Origin: an uncultured Tateyamaria sp.
Lineage (GTDB): Bacteria; Pseudomonadota; Alphaproteobacteria; Rhodobacterales; Rhodobacteraceae
Length of the DNA stretch: 64,000 nucleotides
Reading direction: 5' to 3'
Assembly: GCF_947503045.1 (NCBI RefSeq)
Contig: NZ_CANNCF010000001.1
Location: forward strand, 1,488,001-1,552,000
Shown here: piece by piece, positions 8,329 to 17,983 of the stretch
How positions within the stretch are numbered: the first letter of the stretch is position 1
Layout of the letters: every line of letters starts with the position of its first letter
Made by a program: the position numbers and the translations under genes
Notes under the pieces: model-generated
What the model was told of the DNA's origin: nothing
Seen by the model: the letters and a program-made list of their open reading frames with translations, nothing else
The model's database searches: none

Positions 8329-8485
8329 GAAACAGGTGTCAGCGTCAGGGCAAATGTGATCTGTGCCAACCAGTGTGCCAGACGGACCGGTAATGCAAGG
8401 GGGCAGGGGCGCAATTTTGATGGGGTAAAATAGTACCTTAATTTCAAGTATATGTTTTTGAATGATTTATTGTCGTATATGACCG

Positions 8486-8514
8486 TTGACGCGGCATTGC
8501 AGCGCCCGTATACC
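8486..8514 (+). promoter_or_regulatory. Sigma-70-type promoter for rplM-rpsI
   Basis: TTGACG at 8486-8491 and TATACC at 8509-8514 are separated by 17 bases, a good housekeeping promoter arrangement. It would start transcription near 8520, about 35 bases before the rplM start. No conserved L13 leader structure was recognised in the rest of 8329-8554. Confidence 0.6.
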
Positions 8515-8554
8515 CGCCCAATCCGAAATTCGAGCCCCCCAAGGGATGCGACAC

Positions 8555-9016
8555 ATGAAAACCTATACCGCAACACCTGCGGACATCGAGAAAAAGTGGA
8601 TCCTCATCGACGCCGAAGGCATCGTGCTGGGCCGTCTTGCCTCGATCGTCGCCACGCGCCTGCGTGGCAAGCACAAGCCCTCGTTCACACCGCACATGGA
8701 CTGCGGTGACAACGTGATCGTCATCAACGCCGACAAGATCCAGTTGACCGGCAACAAGCGCCAGGAAAACCACTACTGGCACACCGGCCACCCCGGCGGG
8801 ATCAAGAGCCGCACCAAGGAGCAGATTCTTGAAGGCGCACACCCCGAGCGTGTCGTGACCCTCGCGGTCAAGCGCATGCTGCCCGGCAACCGCCTCAGCC
8901 GTCAGATCATGACCAACCTGCGCGTCTATGCGGGCGGCGATCACCCCCACACGGCGCAAGAGCCCGAAGTTCTGGATGTTGCGTCCATGAACAAGAAAAA
9001 CACCCGGAGCGCATGA
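8555..9016 (+). CDS. rplM: 50S ribosomal protein L13
   Basis: This early-assembling protein of the large ribosomal subunit is 153 residues long. It shows the L13 pattern: [16 protein letters not shown], a basic stretch around [17 protein letters not shown], and [19 protein letters not shown]. The start at 8555 ([15 protein letters not shown]) is the family N terminus and has AAGGGA upstream; the longer frame from 8486 starts inside the promoter. The stop overlaps the start of rpsI as ATGA, the usual L13-S9 operon. Confidence 0.97.
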   Translation: MKTYTATPADIEKKWILIDAEGIVLGRLASIVATRLRGKHKPSFTPHMDCGDNVIVINADKIQLTGNKRQENHYWHTGHPGGIKSRTKEQILEGAHPERVVTLAVKRMLPGNRLSRQIMTNLRVYAGGDHPHTAQEPEVLDVASMNKKNTRSA

Positions 9017-9507
9017 GCATGGCCGACGATATCAACACACTCGAAGACCTGCAGGCCGTCGCGGGCGAAGTCGCCCCCGAGGCCGTCGAAATGGTTCAAC
9101 GCGACCCGGTTCGCGATGAACTGGGCCGCTCCTATGCCACTGGCAAGCGTAAGGATGCGGTTGCCCGCGTCTGGATCAAGCCGGGCTCCGGCAAGGTCAC
9201 CGTGAACGGCAAAGAGATGAACGTCTACTTTGCCCGCCCCGTGCTGCAGATGATCCTGGCCCAGCCGTTTTCGGTGGCCGGCGTCGAAGGCCAGTTTGAC
9301 GTGGTTGCCACGGTCAAGGGCGGCGGTCTGTCCGGTCAGGCCGGTGCGGTCAAGCACGGCGTGTCCAAGGCGCTGCAGCTCTATGATCCCTCCTTGCGCG
9401 GCGCGTTGAAAGCCGCAGGCTTCCTGACCCGCGACAGCCGCGTGGTCGAGCGTAAGAAATACGGTAAGGCCAAAGCGCGCAAGAGCTTCCAGTTCTCCAA
9501 GCGCTGA
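9013..9507 (+). CDS. rpsI: 30S ribosomal protein S9
   Basis: S9 sits in the head of the small subunit, and its C-terminal tail reaches the P-site tRNA. The protein is 164 residues, longer than the 130 of E. coli because of an acidic N-terminal extension of about 35 residues, usual in alphaproteobacteria. The conserved core begins at [15 protein letters not shown] and ends with the basic tail [11 protein letters not shown]. It is co-translated with rplM through ATGA; an ATG two codons later (9019) is an alternative start. Confidence 0.97.
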   Translation: MSMADDINTLEDLQAVAGEVAPEAVEMVQRDPVRDELGRSYATGKRKDAVARVWIKPGSGKVTVNGKEMNVYFARPVLQMILAQPFSVAGVEGQFDVVATVKGGGLSGQAGAVKHGVSKALQLYDPSLRGALKAAGFLTRDSRVVERKKYGKAKARKSFQFSKR

Positions 9508-9530
9508 TACGGATCGTACATCCAAACCAA

Positions 9531-9566
9531 AGGCACGTGCGGATTACCGCGCGTGCCTGTTTTTTT
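9531..9566 (+). terminator. Rho-independent terminator of rplM-rpsI
   Basis: A 12-pair stem, AGGCACGTGCGG with CCGCGCGTGCCT (one T-G pair), closes a 4-base ATTA loop and is followed by a run of seven T after one G. It ends the ribosomal operon 24 bases after the rpsI stop. Confidence 0.9.
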
Positions 9567-9783
9567 GGCCAAATCCCCGGCGGGTGACGTGGCCATACGG
9601 TCGGGTATTCCTGGCTTGGTGCATTTTTTTCTTGAAAATCAGACCTCAAAGAAGATTTCTTGTGAGGCAATGCGGTGGTTGGACCGGTCAGTCACAGGCC
9701 TGTTCCCGGCCAATGGGCGATATTTCAGCCTGTCCGCTGCGACGAAATTGACCGAATGGCATTAAAAGACGAGGGCACCCCGC

Positions 9784-11112
9784 ATGTGGACAGTTTACAA
9801 GACCAAGCCCGGCGACACGATGGACACCATCATCGCCAAGCACAAGATCAGGGACCCGGGCACCGTCCTTGTCCACAAGGCGAACAAGAAGATTTACAAG
9901 GACCTCAAGGCGGGCAAGGAACTGCCCAAGAACACCCCCGTCACCATCCCTGATCCCAAGGCAAAGCTCTACAAGGTGCCCACGCCGGGCGGCGACATCT
10001 GCATGGATGAGAAGACATTCAAATCCTACTGCAAAGGTGTGGATCAGCGCATGGACGATGCGATGTTCCAGCTCAAACAGCGTTACACCTACGCAACAGG
10101 GCGTCATGATGCGCAACTCAAGATCAACAAGGATCAGTGGTTCGTGGCCGCCTGCATTGATCTGGTCAACCGCGTGCCGGAACCCAAAAGCCGCAAAAAG
10201 GCGGACTCTGCGTTCAAGACTGCAGAAAAGGCCTGCAAATCGCGCAATTACAAAGCCTTCGAGAAGGCTGTTGAACCAGCCAATATCGCTATCGCCACCT
10301 ACAAGAACGAAGTGCTGCGCTGGATCGACGGCATCATCAATGGCGGTGAAAGCTCGATCAAAGTGCTCGAAGGCGTGAAATCCGTCGGCATGGTGGCAGG
10401 TTCCGTCGCGGCCACGACGATCCTGGCCCCGGTCAGCGTACCGGCCATCCTTATCACTGGTGCGGTGGTGGGCGGTGGCACGTCACTGGCCTATAATGGC
10501 GCTGACGCGCTGGGGCGCGAGGTTGCAGGGACCAAGCAAAAGGCAGCGTCCGAAATCGTCAAGGACGCGATGGGCGGTGCGCTTGGCGGGGCCATTGGTG
10601 CCGGTATGGGCAAGTTGTTCATGAAATTTGCCGGACCACATCTTGTTGGCACCGCCTCCAACAGTCGCTTTTTGGGCAATCAGGTGAACCGTATCCTGTC
10701 CAAGGCGCCGATCAACCTCAAGGAACTTTACGCCGCCGAAGTGAAGGCGGTTGTCAAACGGCTGGGTATTGCCAGCACGGACGCCTTGCTGGCCGCGCGG
10801 CCCGTGATCATGAAGCAGGCCCTCGTCAAGTTCATGACACGCGTCACGATCGGGTCGTTGAACAAGTATTTCAGCACCGGAGGCGAGATCATCGACGCCG
10901 CGCTCGATTATCTCAAAAAGGATCCCAAGCGCGCCAACGGCAAGGACCCGTCCAAAGCGGCCAAGGCTTTTGCCAATGAATTCATGAATTCCAAAAGCGT
11001 AGATGGCGTCGTGGACGGCATCCTGAAGGACAACCAGAAGAAACTGGTCACCATCCTGCGCGAAGAGATCAAGGCCGCCGCCATTTCCGAAATGAAGAAG
11101 GAACGGGCCTGA
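9784..11112 (+). CDS. LysM-like protein with glycine-rich hydrophobic core (candidate effector)
   Basis: I do not recognise a named family. The 442-residue protein starts with a LysM-like fold (about residues 1-57: VYKTKPGDTMDTIIAKH and LPKNTPVTIP), the type that binds peptidoglycan. A lysine-rich helical region follows (residues 70-190). Residues 200-245 and 263-290 are hydrophobic and glycine-rich ([23 protein letters not shown]), like insertion segments of pore-forming proteins. The tail is helical and basic. There is no signal peptide, so if exported it would need a dedicated route such as type VI secretion. No secretion or immunity gene is adjacent. The upstream 217 bases hold no gene. 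A terminator follows at 11158. Confidence 0.6.
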   Translation: MWTVYKTKPGDTMDTIIAKHKIRDPGTVLVHKANKKIYKDLKAGKELPKNTPVTIPDPKAKLYKVPTPGGDICMDEKTFKSYCKGVDQRMDDAMFQLKQRYTYATGRHDAQLKINKDQWFVAACIDLVNRVPEPKSRKKADSAFKTAEKACKSRNYKAFEKAVEPANIAIATYKNEVLRWIDGIINGGESSIKVLEGVKSVGMVAGSVAATTILAPVSVPAILITGAVVGGGTSLAYNGADALGREVAGTKQKAASEIVKDAMGGALGGAIGAGMGKLFMKFAGPHLVGTASNSRFLGNQVNRILSKAPINLKELYAAEVKAVVKRLGIASTDALLAARPVIMKQALVKFMTRVTIGSLNKYFSTGGEIIDAALDYLKKDPKRANGKDPSKAAKAFANEFMNSKSVDGVVDGILKDNQKKLVTILREEIKAAAISEMKKERA

Positions 11113-11157
11113 GAAGAACGCAGCCAACCCATTGGCAGCGCAGCATGTCCATGGTTC

Positions 11158-11186
11158 AGGCCGCTCCGATCCGGGGCTGCCTTTTT
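11158..11186 (+). terminator. Rho-independent terminator after the LysM-like gene
   Basis: AGGC-C-GCTCC pairs with GGGGC-T-GCCT (one internal C/T mismatch, one T-G pair) around a short loop and is followed by five T. It separates the LysM-like gene from the RTX/Hint gene, so they are probably separate transcripts. Confidence 0.65.
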
Positions 11187-11294
11187 CGTTGCGCCCGGTG
11201 GCGCGCGCTCTCCATTCGTTCGAATTTTCCCTTTAACCCGCCGGTGATGGTTTGCGGACTATGGCTTTGGTTCACAGTCCAGTTGGGTGAGGCC

Positions 11295-12365
11295 ATGGCG
11301 GATATCGAGGGCGACGAGAACGACAACACCATCAACGGCACCTCTGGCTCTGACAACATCAGGGGCAACGGGGGAAATGACACGCTGAACGGGTCGGGCG
11401 GCGACGACACCGTTTCGGGCGGGGATGGCAACGACAATATCGACGGCGGGACTGGCAATGACACCGTCTATGGCGGGGATGGTGACGACACGATCACCGG
11501 GGGCGCGGGGGATGATGTCATCGTCGGCGGGCGCGGCGATGACGTGATGACGGCGGGCAACAGCTCGCCCAGCGATACCTTTGTCATTCGCGACGGCGAC
11601 GGTAACGACACGATTACCGATTTTGATCCCGGTGAGCCGGATATCATCCGGTTCGATATGGTCGAAATGAACAGTTTTCAGGATGTGCTGGACCGGATGT
11701 CGTCGGACGGGCCGGACACAGTCATCACCTATGATAACGGGCAGTCCGTGCGGCTGCTGAACGTCAGTCCGGGCAGCCTCAGCTCCACCAATTTTCAGTT
11801 TGGACCCGGACCCGTCTGTCTGGGCGAAGGCACCTATGTGGAAACTCCGGACGGGCCACGGTGCATCGAAACACTGAGGTCGGGGGATTTGGTGATGACA
11901 TTGGATCACGGGCCGCAGCCGATTCTGCACGTCCTGTCTGAAACCATCGCGTTTCGGGATCGCAACGACCGGCAAAAACCGATCCTGATTGCGCGCGGTG
12001 CGCTGGGGCCGGGGCTGCCTTTTGCGGAAATGTGCGCGTCTCCTCAACACCGTGTGCTGGTCAACTCTCCCGCCACCGGAGGCGAGGCGCTGGTGGCCGC
12101 AGTCAAACTGGTGGGTCGCAAGGGCGTGCGGCGGATGCGCGGATGCAGGCACATCACCTATTTTAACCTGCTGTTGCGGCAACACGAGCTGATCCTGGCC
12201 AATGGATGCCCGGTCGAAACCCTGCTGCTTACGCCCTATTCGTTGCTCAAACTGGCGGCGCTGCAGATCATGGTGGACCCGACCCGCGTGGCGATGACAA
12301 GCGCGCGCCCAATCGTGCAACGCGACCCTTTGCTGCGATTGCAGTCGGACCCTTTTGCAGTTTGA
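11295..12365 (+). CDS. RTX repeat protein with Hint domain
   Basis: The 356-residue protein has about seven glycine-aspartate nonapeptide repeats in residues 12-88 (units such as GGDGNDNID and GGAGDDVIV) that bind calcium outside the cell. A Hint domain begins at C175 (CLGEGTYVETPDG), with the SPQHRVLV histidine block and a C-terminal HELILANGCPVETLL strand. Hint domains can autocleave, though this Hint_2 type in roseobacters is not proven to. Lack of a signal peptide and the RTX repeats point to type I secretion, but no exporter is adjacent. The start at 11295 (MADIEGDEND) follows GGTGAGG; starts at 11247 or 11145 are possible but unlike the family. Confidence 0.85.
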   Translation: MADIEGDENDNTINGTSGSDNIRGNGGNDTLNGSGGDDTVSGGDGNDNIDGGTGNDTVYGGDGDDTITGGAGDDVIVGGRGDDVMTAGNSSPSDTFVIRDGDGNDTITDFDPGEPDIIRFDMVEMNSFQDVLDRMSSDGPDTVITYDNGQSVRLLNVSPGSLSSTNFQFGPGPVCLGEGTYVETPDGPRCIETLRSGDLVMTLDHGPQPILHVLSETIAFRDRNDRQKPILIARGALGPGLPFAEMCASPQHRVLVNSPATGGEALVAAVKLVGRKGVRRMRGCRHITYFNLLLRQHELILANGCPVETLLLTPYSLLKLAALQIMVDPTRVAMTSARPIVQRDPLLRLQSDPFAV

Positions 12366-12490
12366 GATCTCACAGTGCGGTGGTGTTCGACCCCATTGCT
12401 CCGCTTTTTCGACCGGGCAACAGGCTGGCCGAATTCGTAAGAAGACCACCGAACAAAGGCTGTTTTCATGATTAGGTCGGCGGCCTCAGA

Positions 12491-13108
12491 TCACTCATCC
12501 GGCCGGATCAGGCCCAGACCGCGCAGGTAAATCCCGATCCCCGTTTCCAGCAAATCCTCGGGTGGAAAGGGCGAGGCGCGACCGGGAGAGTTGCGCGCGA
12601 ACAATTCGACGACGCCGTGGCTCATTGCCCAGATATGGGCGGAAAACATCGAAGCCGGGGGGCGTTTGTCCTCGGGGATGTGCTCGCTCAGGTCTCCGGC
12701 CGCCTTTTCCAGCACCGCATTGGCGCGACCCGCGACATCAGCCAGTTCCGGTGTGCGGTTGACCGAAATACCGGACTCAAACATCGCGATGTAGTGGCCC
12801 GGAAAGCGGCGGGCAAAGGCGAGGTAGGCTCGCCCCGTCGCCTCGAAAGCGGCGAGAGCCGAGGGCTGGCCGGACTGGTAGGCATGCTCCATCAGATCGG
12901 CAAAGATGCCATAGCCCTGCCGCGCACATTCCGCGATCAGGTCCTCGCGCCCCTCATAGTGGCGGTAGACGGCCGCCGGGGTCACGCCCGCCTGCTTGGC
13001 CGCCTCGGACAGTGTAAAGCCCGTAGGCCCCTTGTCTTCGATCAGAACAAGGGCTGCATCAATCAGGGCCTGGCGCAGGTTGCCATGGTGGTAGCCGCGT
13101 TTAGGCAT
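12491..13108 (-). CDS. TetR family transcriptional regulator
   Basis: The 205-residue protein begins with a TetR helix-turn-helix ([31 protein letters not shown], about residues 25-55), here split as [18 protein letters not shown] for the recognition region. The C-terminal part ([17 protein letters not shown]) resembles the WHG-type TetR domain. The ATG at 13108 gives the common start [16 protein letters not shown]; an in-frame GTG at 13126 is less likely. It overlaps the end of the polyphosphate kinase gene by 8 bases, so the two are co-transcribed. The ligand is unknown. Confidence 0.88.
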   Translation of the reverse strand: MPKRGYHHGNLRQALIDAALVLIEDKGPTGFTLSEAAKQAGVTPAAVYRHYEGREDLIAECARQGYGIFADLMEHAYQSGQPSALAAFEATGRAYLAFARRFPGHYIAMFESGISVNRTPELADVAGRANAVLEKAAGDLSEHIPEDKRPPASMFSAHIWAMSHGVVELFARNSPGRASPFPPEDLLETGIGIYLRGLGLIRPDE

Positions 13109-13970
13109 CCCAGATGTCCGGACCACCGCAGATGTCTTTTTCTATCTTGCCAATGGCTTGTGCGTCTTTGTTCGTGTAGTCGAGCCCGTGCAAAACCGTG
13201 CGGATTGCATTGAGACGCGCGCGTTTCTTGTCGTCCGAGCGCACGATGGTCCACGGCGCGTGTTCGGAATGGGTCAAGGTCAGTGTCTCGCGGATCGCGT
13301 CGGTATAGGCGTCCCATTTTTGCAGGCCTTCGACGTCGATCCAGCTGAGTTTCCACTGTTTCAGAGGATCGCGTTCGCGCGCCATGATGCGGCGCAGCTG
13401 TTCGGCGCGGCACACGTTCAGCCAGAATTTGAAGACATGGATACCGTCATTGACGAGCATCGTCTCGAACGGGTTCACCTGACCAAAGAAGTGGTCGCGC
13501 TGCGCGGGTGTGCAAAAGTTGAAGACATGCTCGACAACACCGCGATTGTACCAGCTGCGATCAAACAGGGCGATCTCTCCACCCGCAGGCAACTGCCTGA
13601 TATAGCGCTGGAAATACCACTCGGACGCCTCGGTTTCGGTCGGTTTGGACAGGGCCACAACACGCGCGCCGCGCGGGTTCAGGTTTTGGGTGAACCGCTT
13701 GATTGTGCCGCCTTTTCCGGCCGCATCGCGCCCTTCAAAGACGCAGGCCACGCGCGCGCCGGTTTCATTGACCCAATCCTGCATCTTGACCAGTTCGATT
13801 TGCAGTGCAGCCATCTGGCGCTCGTAGTCCTTGCCCTTCATTCGTGCAGAATGGGGGTAGGACGGGGTGAGGATGTCGCCCTTGTCGGCGCTTGCAATCG
13901 TGGCGCGCACATCATCCGGCGCGCCGGATTCGAAGAATGCCGTGATGGCGCCGTCAAAGGGAAGGCTCAT
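13101..13970 (-). CDS. ppk2: Polyphosphate kinase 2
   Basis: PPK2 transfers phosphate between polyphosphate and nucleoside diphosphates or monophosphates. The 289-residue single-domain protein has the Walker A motif [10 protein letters not shown] (residues 79-88), the lid-type region [12 protein letters not shown], and Walker B with its basic partner, [16 protein letters not shown] (D137). Single-domain enzymes of this type usually phosphorylate ADP or GDP; the class cannot be fixed from sequence alone. It is the first gene of a pair with the TetR regulator, which could control it or a distant set. Confidence 0.93.
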   Translation of the reverse strand: MSLPFDGAITAFFESGAPDDVRATIASADKGDILTPSYPHSARMKGKDYERQMAALQIELVKMQDWVNETGARVACVFEGRDAAGKGGTIKRFTQNLNPRGARVVALSKPTETEASEWYFQRYIRQLPAGGEIALFDRSWYNRGVVEHVFNFCTPAQRDHFFGQVNPFETMLVNDGIHVFKFWLNVCRAEQLRRIMARERDPLKQWKLSWIDVEGLQKWDAYTDAIRETLTLTHSEHAPWTIVRSDDKKRARLNAIRTVLHGLDYTNKDAQAIGKIEKDICGGPDIWDA

Positions 13971-14025
13971 GGGGATCCCAACTCAAGTTACTGCTCTTAA
14001 CATGCAATATGGGGGAGGTTGCCCC

Positions 14026-14997
14026 TTAACGCAAACCTGCACGTGCCGCGACGCGGTCGATTGCGGCGATGACATCGTCCGGGTTGGTGTGCTGGGGCAT
14101 GTGCCCGACGCCGGGCAGGACGGTGACATTGGCCCCTTCGATCTGGCCCGGCACCTTGGCCGAGTGGACGGCAAGGGGGACAATGGTGTCGGCATCGCCG
14201 TGCACGATCTCTACTGGCACGGTGATGGTTCCGTATTGCGCTGACATTTCAACGACGTAAGGGCGCAGCCAGTTCACTTGCCGCGCATTGGCGCGCATCG
14301 AATGACGCCGCAGCGACAGGTCCGCACCGACATGGTCGAGGTAACCTTCCGGAGGGACTTGCGGCTCGAAAATACTGCCCAAAGTCTCTTCGACCAGCGT
14401 GTGCGGGACAAATGCAGAGAGCACCGGCACCACCAGCCCGCCGCCCCAGGCGGAGCCATTGACCGTGTACGTCCACCCGAGATCACCGGGCCAGGGGTTG
14501 GCGACCCCGGCGACGGACACAAGGCCCGCCAGATCGTCAAATTCCAGCGCCCAGGCGTAACCGACAATGCCGCCAAAGGAATGGCCCAGCACGATGGGGT
14601 TGGTGACGTCCAGCTGGTCGGTGGCGGCCTTGAGCAGGCGGGCCTGATCGCGCGGCGAGGCGTGGGCGGTGGAAAAGGCCCGTCTGTGCGCCGGGTCGAT
14701 CTGTTCTGTCCAGCCCAGACCCGGACGGTCCAGCATGGTCACCCGGTAGCGATCCTTGAGAAGATCAGCGAAGGCAAAGGTGAAATCCCGCGTGCTGCCT
14801 GACGCACCATGCAGCAGCACAAGGTCGGGGCCTTGTCCGACCTGCACGGCATGCACCGTCACTCCGTTTACGTCGATCAACTGCCCGGTCGGCGGATAGT
14901 CCCGCGCTGCATCCCGGTCCCGTTTCAGGGCATACATCTGCACAAGGGCAAGCGAAACAAGCACCACGCCCAGCAGAACAACCATAACCGTCTTCAT
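14026..14997 (-). CDS. Membrane-anchored alpha/beta hydrolase
   Basis: The 323-residue protein starts with a single hydrophobic anchor (VMVVLLGVVLVSLALVQMY). It then carries an alpha/beta hydrolase fold: oxyanion HGASGS, nucleophile S140 in LGHSFGG, acid in HGDADTIVP and histidine in GVGHMPQ. Such proteins hydrolyse esters, epoxides or lipids; the substrate is unknown. It lies only 3 bases after metA on the same strand, so the two are probably co-transcribed. Whether it shares a substrate with homoserine acylation is not evident. Confidence 0.85.
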   Translation of the reverse strand: MKTVMVVLLGVVLVSLALVQMYALKRDRDAARDYPPTGQLIDVNGVTVHAVQVGQGPDLVLLHGASGSTRDFTFAFADLLKDRYRVTMLDRPGLGWTEQIDPAHRRAFSTAHASPRDQARLLKAATDQLDVTNPIVLGHSFGGIVGYAWALEFDDLAGLVSVAGVANPWPGDLGWTYTVNGSAWGGGLVVPVLSAFVPHTLVEETLGSIFEPQVPPEGYLDHVGADLSLRRHSMRANARQVNWLRPYVVEMSAQYGTITVPVEIVHGDADTIVPLAVHSAKVPGQIEGANVTVLPGVGHMPQHTNPDDVIAAIDRVAARAGLR

Positions 14998-15000
14998 CGC

Positions 15001-15948
15001 TTACCCCCGCAGATCGGTGCGATCCTGCCCGATCCGCTGCATGTCATATGGGGTGGTCAGATAAACCTCGGACAGCCAGTTTCCATAAAGAAGATGGGCA
15101 TGGCTGCGCCAGCGGTTGAGCGGGCGCTGGCTGGCGTCATTGTCCGGGAAATAGCCCACGGGCATAGCGATTTTCGCGCCCTGCACCTGAACCGATGCCA
15201 GATCGCGGTCATATTCCTGTTTCAGCGTGTCGCTGTCGTACTCAAAGTGATTGAGGATGTAGAGCGCGCGGTGATCGGGGTCTTCGATCAGGCAGGGGCC
15301 GGTCACGTCCGACCCGAGCAGGATCGGCAGACCTGCCGCTTCGACTTCGGCCTGGCGCACCTCGGTCCAGCGGCTGACGGGGATCACGCAATCATCTGAA
15401 AACCCACGCAAATAGGGCGAGGCCGGGGCCATGTTGGCGTGGCGATAGGTGCCGAACAGCTTTTCACCCAGCAGGTGCTTGGGCACGCCGTGAAAATGGT
15501 GCAGCATCGCCATGCCGCCCCAGCAGACCCCGAAGGTGGAATGCACATGGGTCTGGGTCCAGTCCATGACCTCGCACAGCTCCTCCCAGTAACTCACATC
15601 TTCATAGTCCAGATGCTCGATCGGGGCGCCGGTGATGATAAGCCCGTCGAATTTCTCGTCTTTCACTTCGGAGAAAGGGCGATAGAAGCTCTCCATATGT
15701 TCGGCGGCCGTGTTCTTGGTCTCGTGATCGGACATGCGGATCAGCGACAGTTCGATCTGCAGCGGTGTGGCCCCGATGAGGCGCGCGAACTGCGTCTCGG
15801 TCTGGATCTTTTTCGGCATCAGGTTGAGCAGCGCGATTTTCAGCGGCCGTATATCCTGATGGGCTGCCAGCTCGTCATCCATCACCATCACGCCCTCTTG
15901 GGTGAGGACGGAGTAGGCGGGCAGGGTGCGGGGCAGTTTCAGGGGCAT
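15001..15948 (-). CDS. metA: Homoserine O-acetyltransferase (MetA type)
   Basis: MetA acylates homoserine as the first committed step of methionine synthesis. The 315-residue length and catalytic C142 (FGVCWGG) fit the family. Residue 111 is glutamate ([10 protein letters not shown]). In studied members a glutamate there marks acetyl-CoA users and a glycine marks succinyl-CoA users, so this should be an acetyltransferase despite the common succinyl label. The start gives [12 protein letters not shown]. The 86-base upstream region has no SAM-II or SAM/SAH riboswitch that I can recognise; it contains a T-rich dispersed element at 15991. Confidence 0.93.
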   Translation of the reverse strand: MPLKLPRTLPAYSVLTQEGVMVMDDELAAHQDIRPLKIALLNLMPKKIQTETQFARLIGATPLQIELSLIRMSDHETKNTAAEHMESFYRPFSEVKDEKFDGLIITGAPIEHLDYEDVSYWEELCEVMDWTQTHVHSTFGVCWGGMAMLHHFHGVPKHLLGEKLFGTYRHANMAPASPYLRGFSDDCVIPVSRWTEVRQAEVEAAGLPILLGSDVTGPCLIEDPDHRALYILNHFEYDSDTLKQEYDRDLASVQVQGAKIAMPVGYFPDNDASQRPLNRWRSHAHLLYGNWLSEVYLTTPYDMQRIGQDRTDLRG

Positions 15949-15990
15949 GGGTGTCTTTCTCGAGCGGTGCGCCGGGTGCGCCGTTCCTTT

Positions 15991-16015
15991 TGCATATTTT
16001 TCAGAACAATGAAGG
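15991..16015 (+). repeat. T-rich dispersed element, second subtype, copy 1
   Basis: TGCATATTTTTCAGAACAAT followed by GAAGG closely matches TGCATATATTTGGAACAAT plus GAAGG at 48039-48065. It lies between the ATPase gene and metA. It resembles the tail of the composite element (T-run, then AATCAGAGAAG) but lacks a GC hairpin. Confidence 0.45.
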
Positions 16016-16034
16016 CCAGATGCGTGAGATAGCC

Positions 16035-16898
16035 CTAAGGTTTGCGCCGCTCAAGGGCCCCGGCCACCAGATCGATGAAATCCGCTTCACCTTTGAGCGA
16101 GGCAACCTCGTCTGCGGTGACCGTCACCCCCCAGCGCGCCATCGCCTCGTAGCGGGGCTGGCGGTGGGCCAGTGCGCGCGCATATGTCCAGCGCACGAAG
16201 GTGTCGGGGTTGACGCGGTCTTCGGCGAGGCCGGTGTCGGCGAGGTATTCCTGCCAGCATGCCAGCAGGAATTCGGGCTGGTAGGCCATCGGCTTGGGCG
16301 CCTTGTCGAACCGCGCGATCAGGGCCTGCGTGTGCGCCTCGCTTCCCTTGATCCAGAGCGGCAGGCAAGAGGCGCTGAGCGTGCTCATCAGCGGGTCATT
16401 GTCGTTGTCTGGTTCGACCCATTCGCAGATCGATCCGCCCGTGTCGCAGATGAAATGCGGATAACCATAGAGCGCCTGACCCCGCTCGGCGAAATAGAGC
16501 GTGTCATTGAGGGCGGCGAGTTCGGAGGTGCGGAACTGTTCCTGACGGCGGCGGTATTCGGCGATGGGCAGGCCGCCCAGCTCCGGATCGCCGGGCTTGC
16601 CAAGATAGGTCGAGACCGGGCTCAGATTGTCGAAGGTGATGTTGGAGCCGATATAGATGCTGTCGCTCATCAACAGCGACCGCAGAAATGGCACTTTCAT
16701 CGCCTCTGCCTTGGCGTTGTCAGCGATCAGCTCGCCCATATAGCGCGTGCCGATGCGGTAATCGATGGAATAGTGAAACCAGTGCCCCGAGGCGCGCACA
16801 ATTGAGGACATGTGCGTCTTGCCAAGGCCGGACATGCCATAGACCAGCACGCGCTTGTGCGTGGCAGCGCGCCAGTGATCGGCGTCCTGGTAGAGCAT
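16035..16898 (-). CDS. P-loop ATPase of unknown role
   Basis: The 287-residue protein has an N-terminal Walker A motif, [11 protein letters not shown] (about residues 20-30), and a later [11 protein letters not shown] block where a Walker B or sensor residue would be. It has no membrane segment. The name in related genomes is simply ATPase. It is leftward like metA, with 86 bases between. GGGGA about 8 bases before the ATG supports the start at 16898. Nucleotide-dependent kinase activity is possible but not shown. Confidence 0.65.
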   Translation of the reverse strand: MLYQDADHWRAATHKRVLVYGMSGLGKTHMSSIVRASGHWFHYSIDYRIGTRYMGELIADNAKAEAMKVPFLRSLLMSDSIYIGSNITFDNLSPVSTYLGKPGDPELGGLPIAEYRRRQEQFRTSELAALNDTLYFAERGQALYGYPHFICDTGGSICEWVEPDNDNDPLMSTLSASCLPLWIKGSEAHTQALIARFDKAPKPMAYQPEFLLACWQEYLADTGLAEDRVNPDTFVRWTYARALAHRQPRYEAMARWGVTVTADEVASLKGEADFIDLVAGALERRKP

Positions 16899-16955
16899 GA
16901 TGGTGGTCCCCGTCCTCGTCTGTGGCGCTTGTCCTAACGGGGGCGTGTGGTCCGG

Positions 16956-17867
16956 TCAACGCTTGGTGCGCAGCCATGCAACGATGCGCCCGTCCAGGAT
17001 CACAAGGCCAAGGGCCAGAAGGGCGAAGCCGGCAAATGCGTTTGGGCTGAGGTCCTCGCCGCGCACCGCGGCGCCGAGGGTGATTGCAACCGGCGGGATC
17101 AGCAGGGTGACCAGCATCAGGTTGCCCGACCCGGCCAGCGCCAGCACCCTGTAATAAAGCAGGTAGGCCGCGGCGGTGGCGATCAGCGCGTAGTAGCCAA
17201 TGGCGATGAATGTGGCCGGTGCCAGATCAAGGCTGATGGGCCCGTCGACGATCCAGGCCAGTGGCAGGGTGATCAGGGTTGATCCGGTCAGCATGCCTGC
17301 CGCCGCCACCTGCGGGGTCAAACCACCAAGGAAATGGCGTGCCCAGACGCTGGCCAGTGCGTAAGACACCGTGCCTCCAAGGATTGCCAGTTGCGCAATG
17401 CTGCGCAGATCGAAGCTGGCAAAGTTGTCCAGACCAATGGCCGTGGCGACGCCGAAAAAGCCCAGACCCACACCGATGGCCTTGCGTCGCGTTATCCGCT
17501 CGTCCGCAAAGAACAGGGCGGCTGCGATGACGCCGAAAATGGCAGTTGCCGCGTTCAGAATCGAAGTGAGCCCGGTTTCGATATACAATTGCCCCCAGGC
17601 CATCAGCCCAAAGGGGATCACGTTGTTGAGCAGGCCCATGCCGAGAAAGCCAAGCCAGATGCGCGGATCGCGCGGCACCGGCAGGCGCATCACGATGACG
17701 ACACCCCACAGCAGCAGCATCGCCCAGCCCGTGCGATGCGCGACAGAGGTGAGCGGGTTGATTTCGTCCAGTGCCACCCGGATGGCCAGAAAGGAGCCGC
17801 CCCAGATTACGGCCAGCAGCAACATCTCGGCCCAGGCGCGGCCCGTCATGGTCTTTTGCATTGTCAT
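16956..17867 (-). CDS. EamA/DMT family transporter
   Basis: The 303-residue protein has about ten hydrophobic helices arranged as two EamA repeats, opening with WAEMLLLAVIWGGSFLAIRVAL, the usual N-terminal EamA block. Family members export amino acids, amines or other small metabolites; the substrate here is not evident. It stands alone, followed on its upstream side by the porin terminator at 17918. The ATG at 17867 is followed by another at the third codon and one at the seventh. Confidence 0.88.
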   Translation of the reverse strand: MTMQKTMTGRAWAEMLLLAVIWGGSFLAIRVALDEINPLTSVAHRTGWAMLLLWGVVIVMRLPVPRDPRIWLGFLGMGLLNNVIPFGLMAWGQLYIETGLTSILNAATAIFGVIAAALFFADERITRRKAIGVGLGFFGVATAIGLDNFASFDLRSIAQLAILGGTVSYALASVWARHFLGGLTPQVAAAGMLTGSTLITLPLAWIVDGPISLDLAPATFIAIGYYALIATAAAYLLYYRVLALAGSGNLMLVTLLIPPVAITLGAAVRGEDLSPNAFAGFALLALGLVILDGRIVAWLRTKR

Positions 17868-17917
17868 GAGGGATCAGTGGCAGAGCTCTTGGGCCAGTGC
17901 CACCCGTTTCCTGCGCA

Positions 17918-17950
17918 AAGAAAAACCCCGCCCGAATGAGGGGCGGGGTT
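17918..17950 (-). terminator. Rho-independent terminator of the porin gene
   Basis: Read on the minus strand, AACCCCGCCC pairs perfectly with GGGCGGGGTT around a 7-base loop and is followed by TTTCTTT. It ends transcription about 35 bases after the porin stop and before the EamA gene. Confidence 0.9.
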
Positions 17951-17983
17951 CTGATTTACGCTGACTGTGTAGCAGTCACGTGA

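Noticed and set aside
11310-11550. Tandem DNA repeat
   Set aside because: The repeated DNA is explained by the RTX nonapeptide repeats of the encoded protein.
15949-16034. SAM-type riboswitch upstream of metA
   Set aside because: The 86 bases before metA do not show the SAM-II or SAM/SAH conserved blocks; only a T-rich dispersed element is visible.
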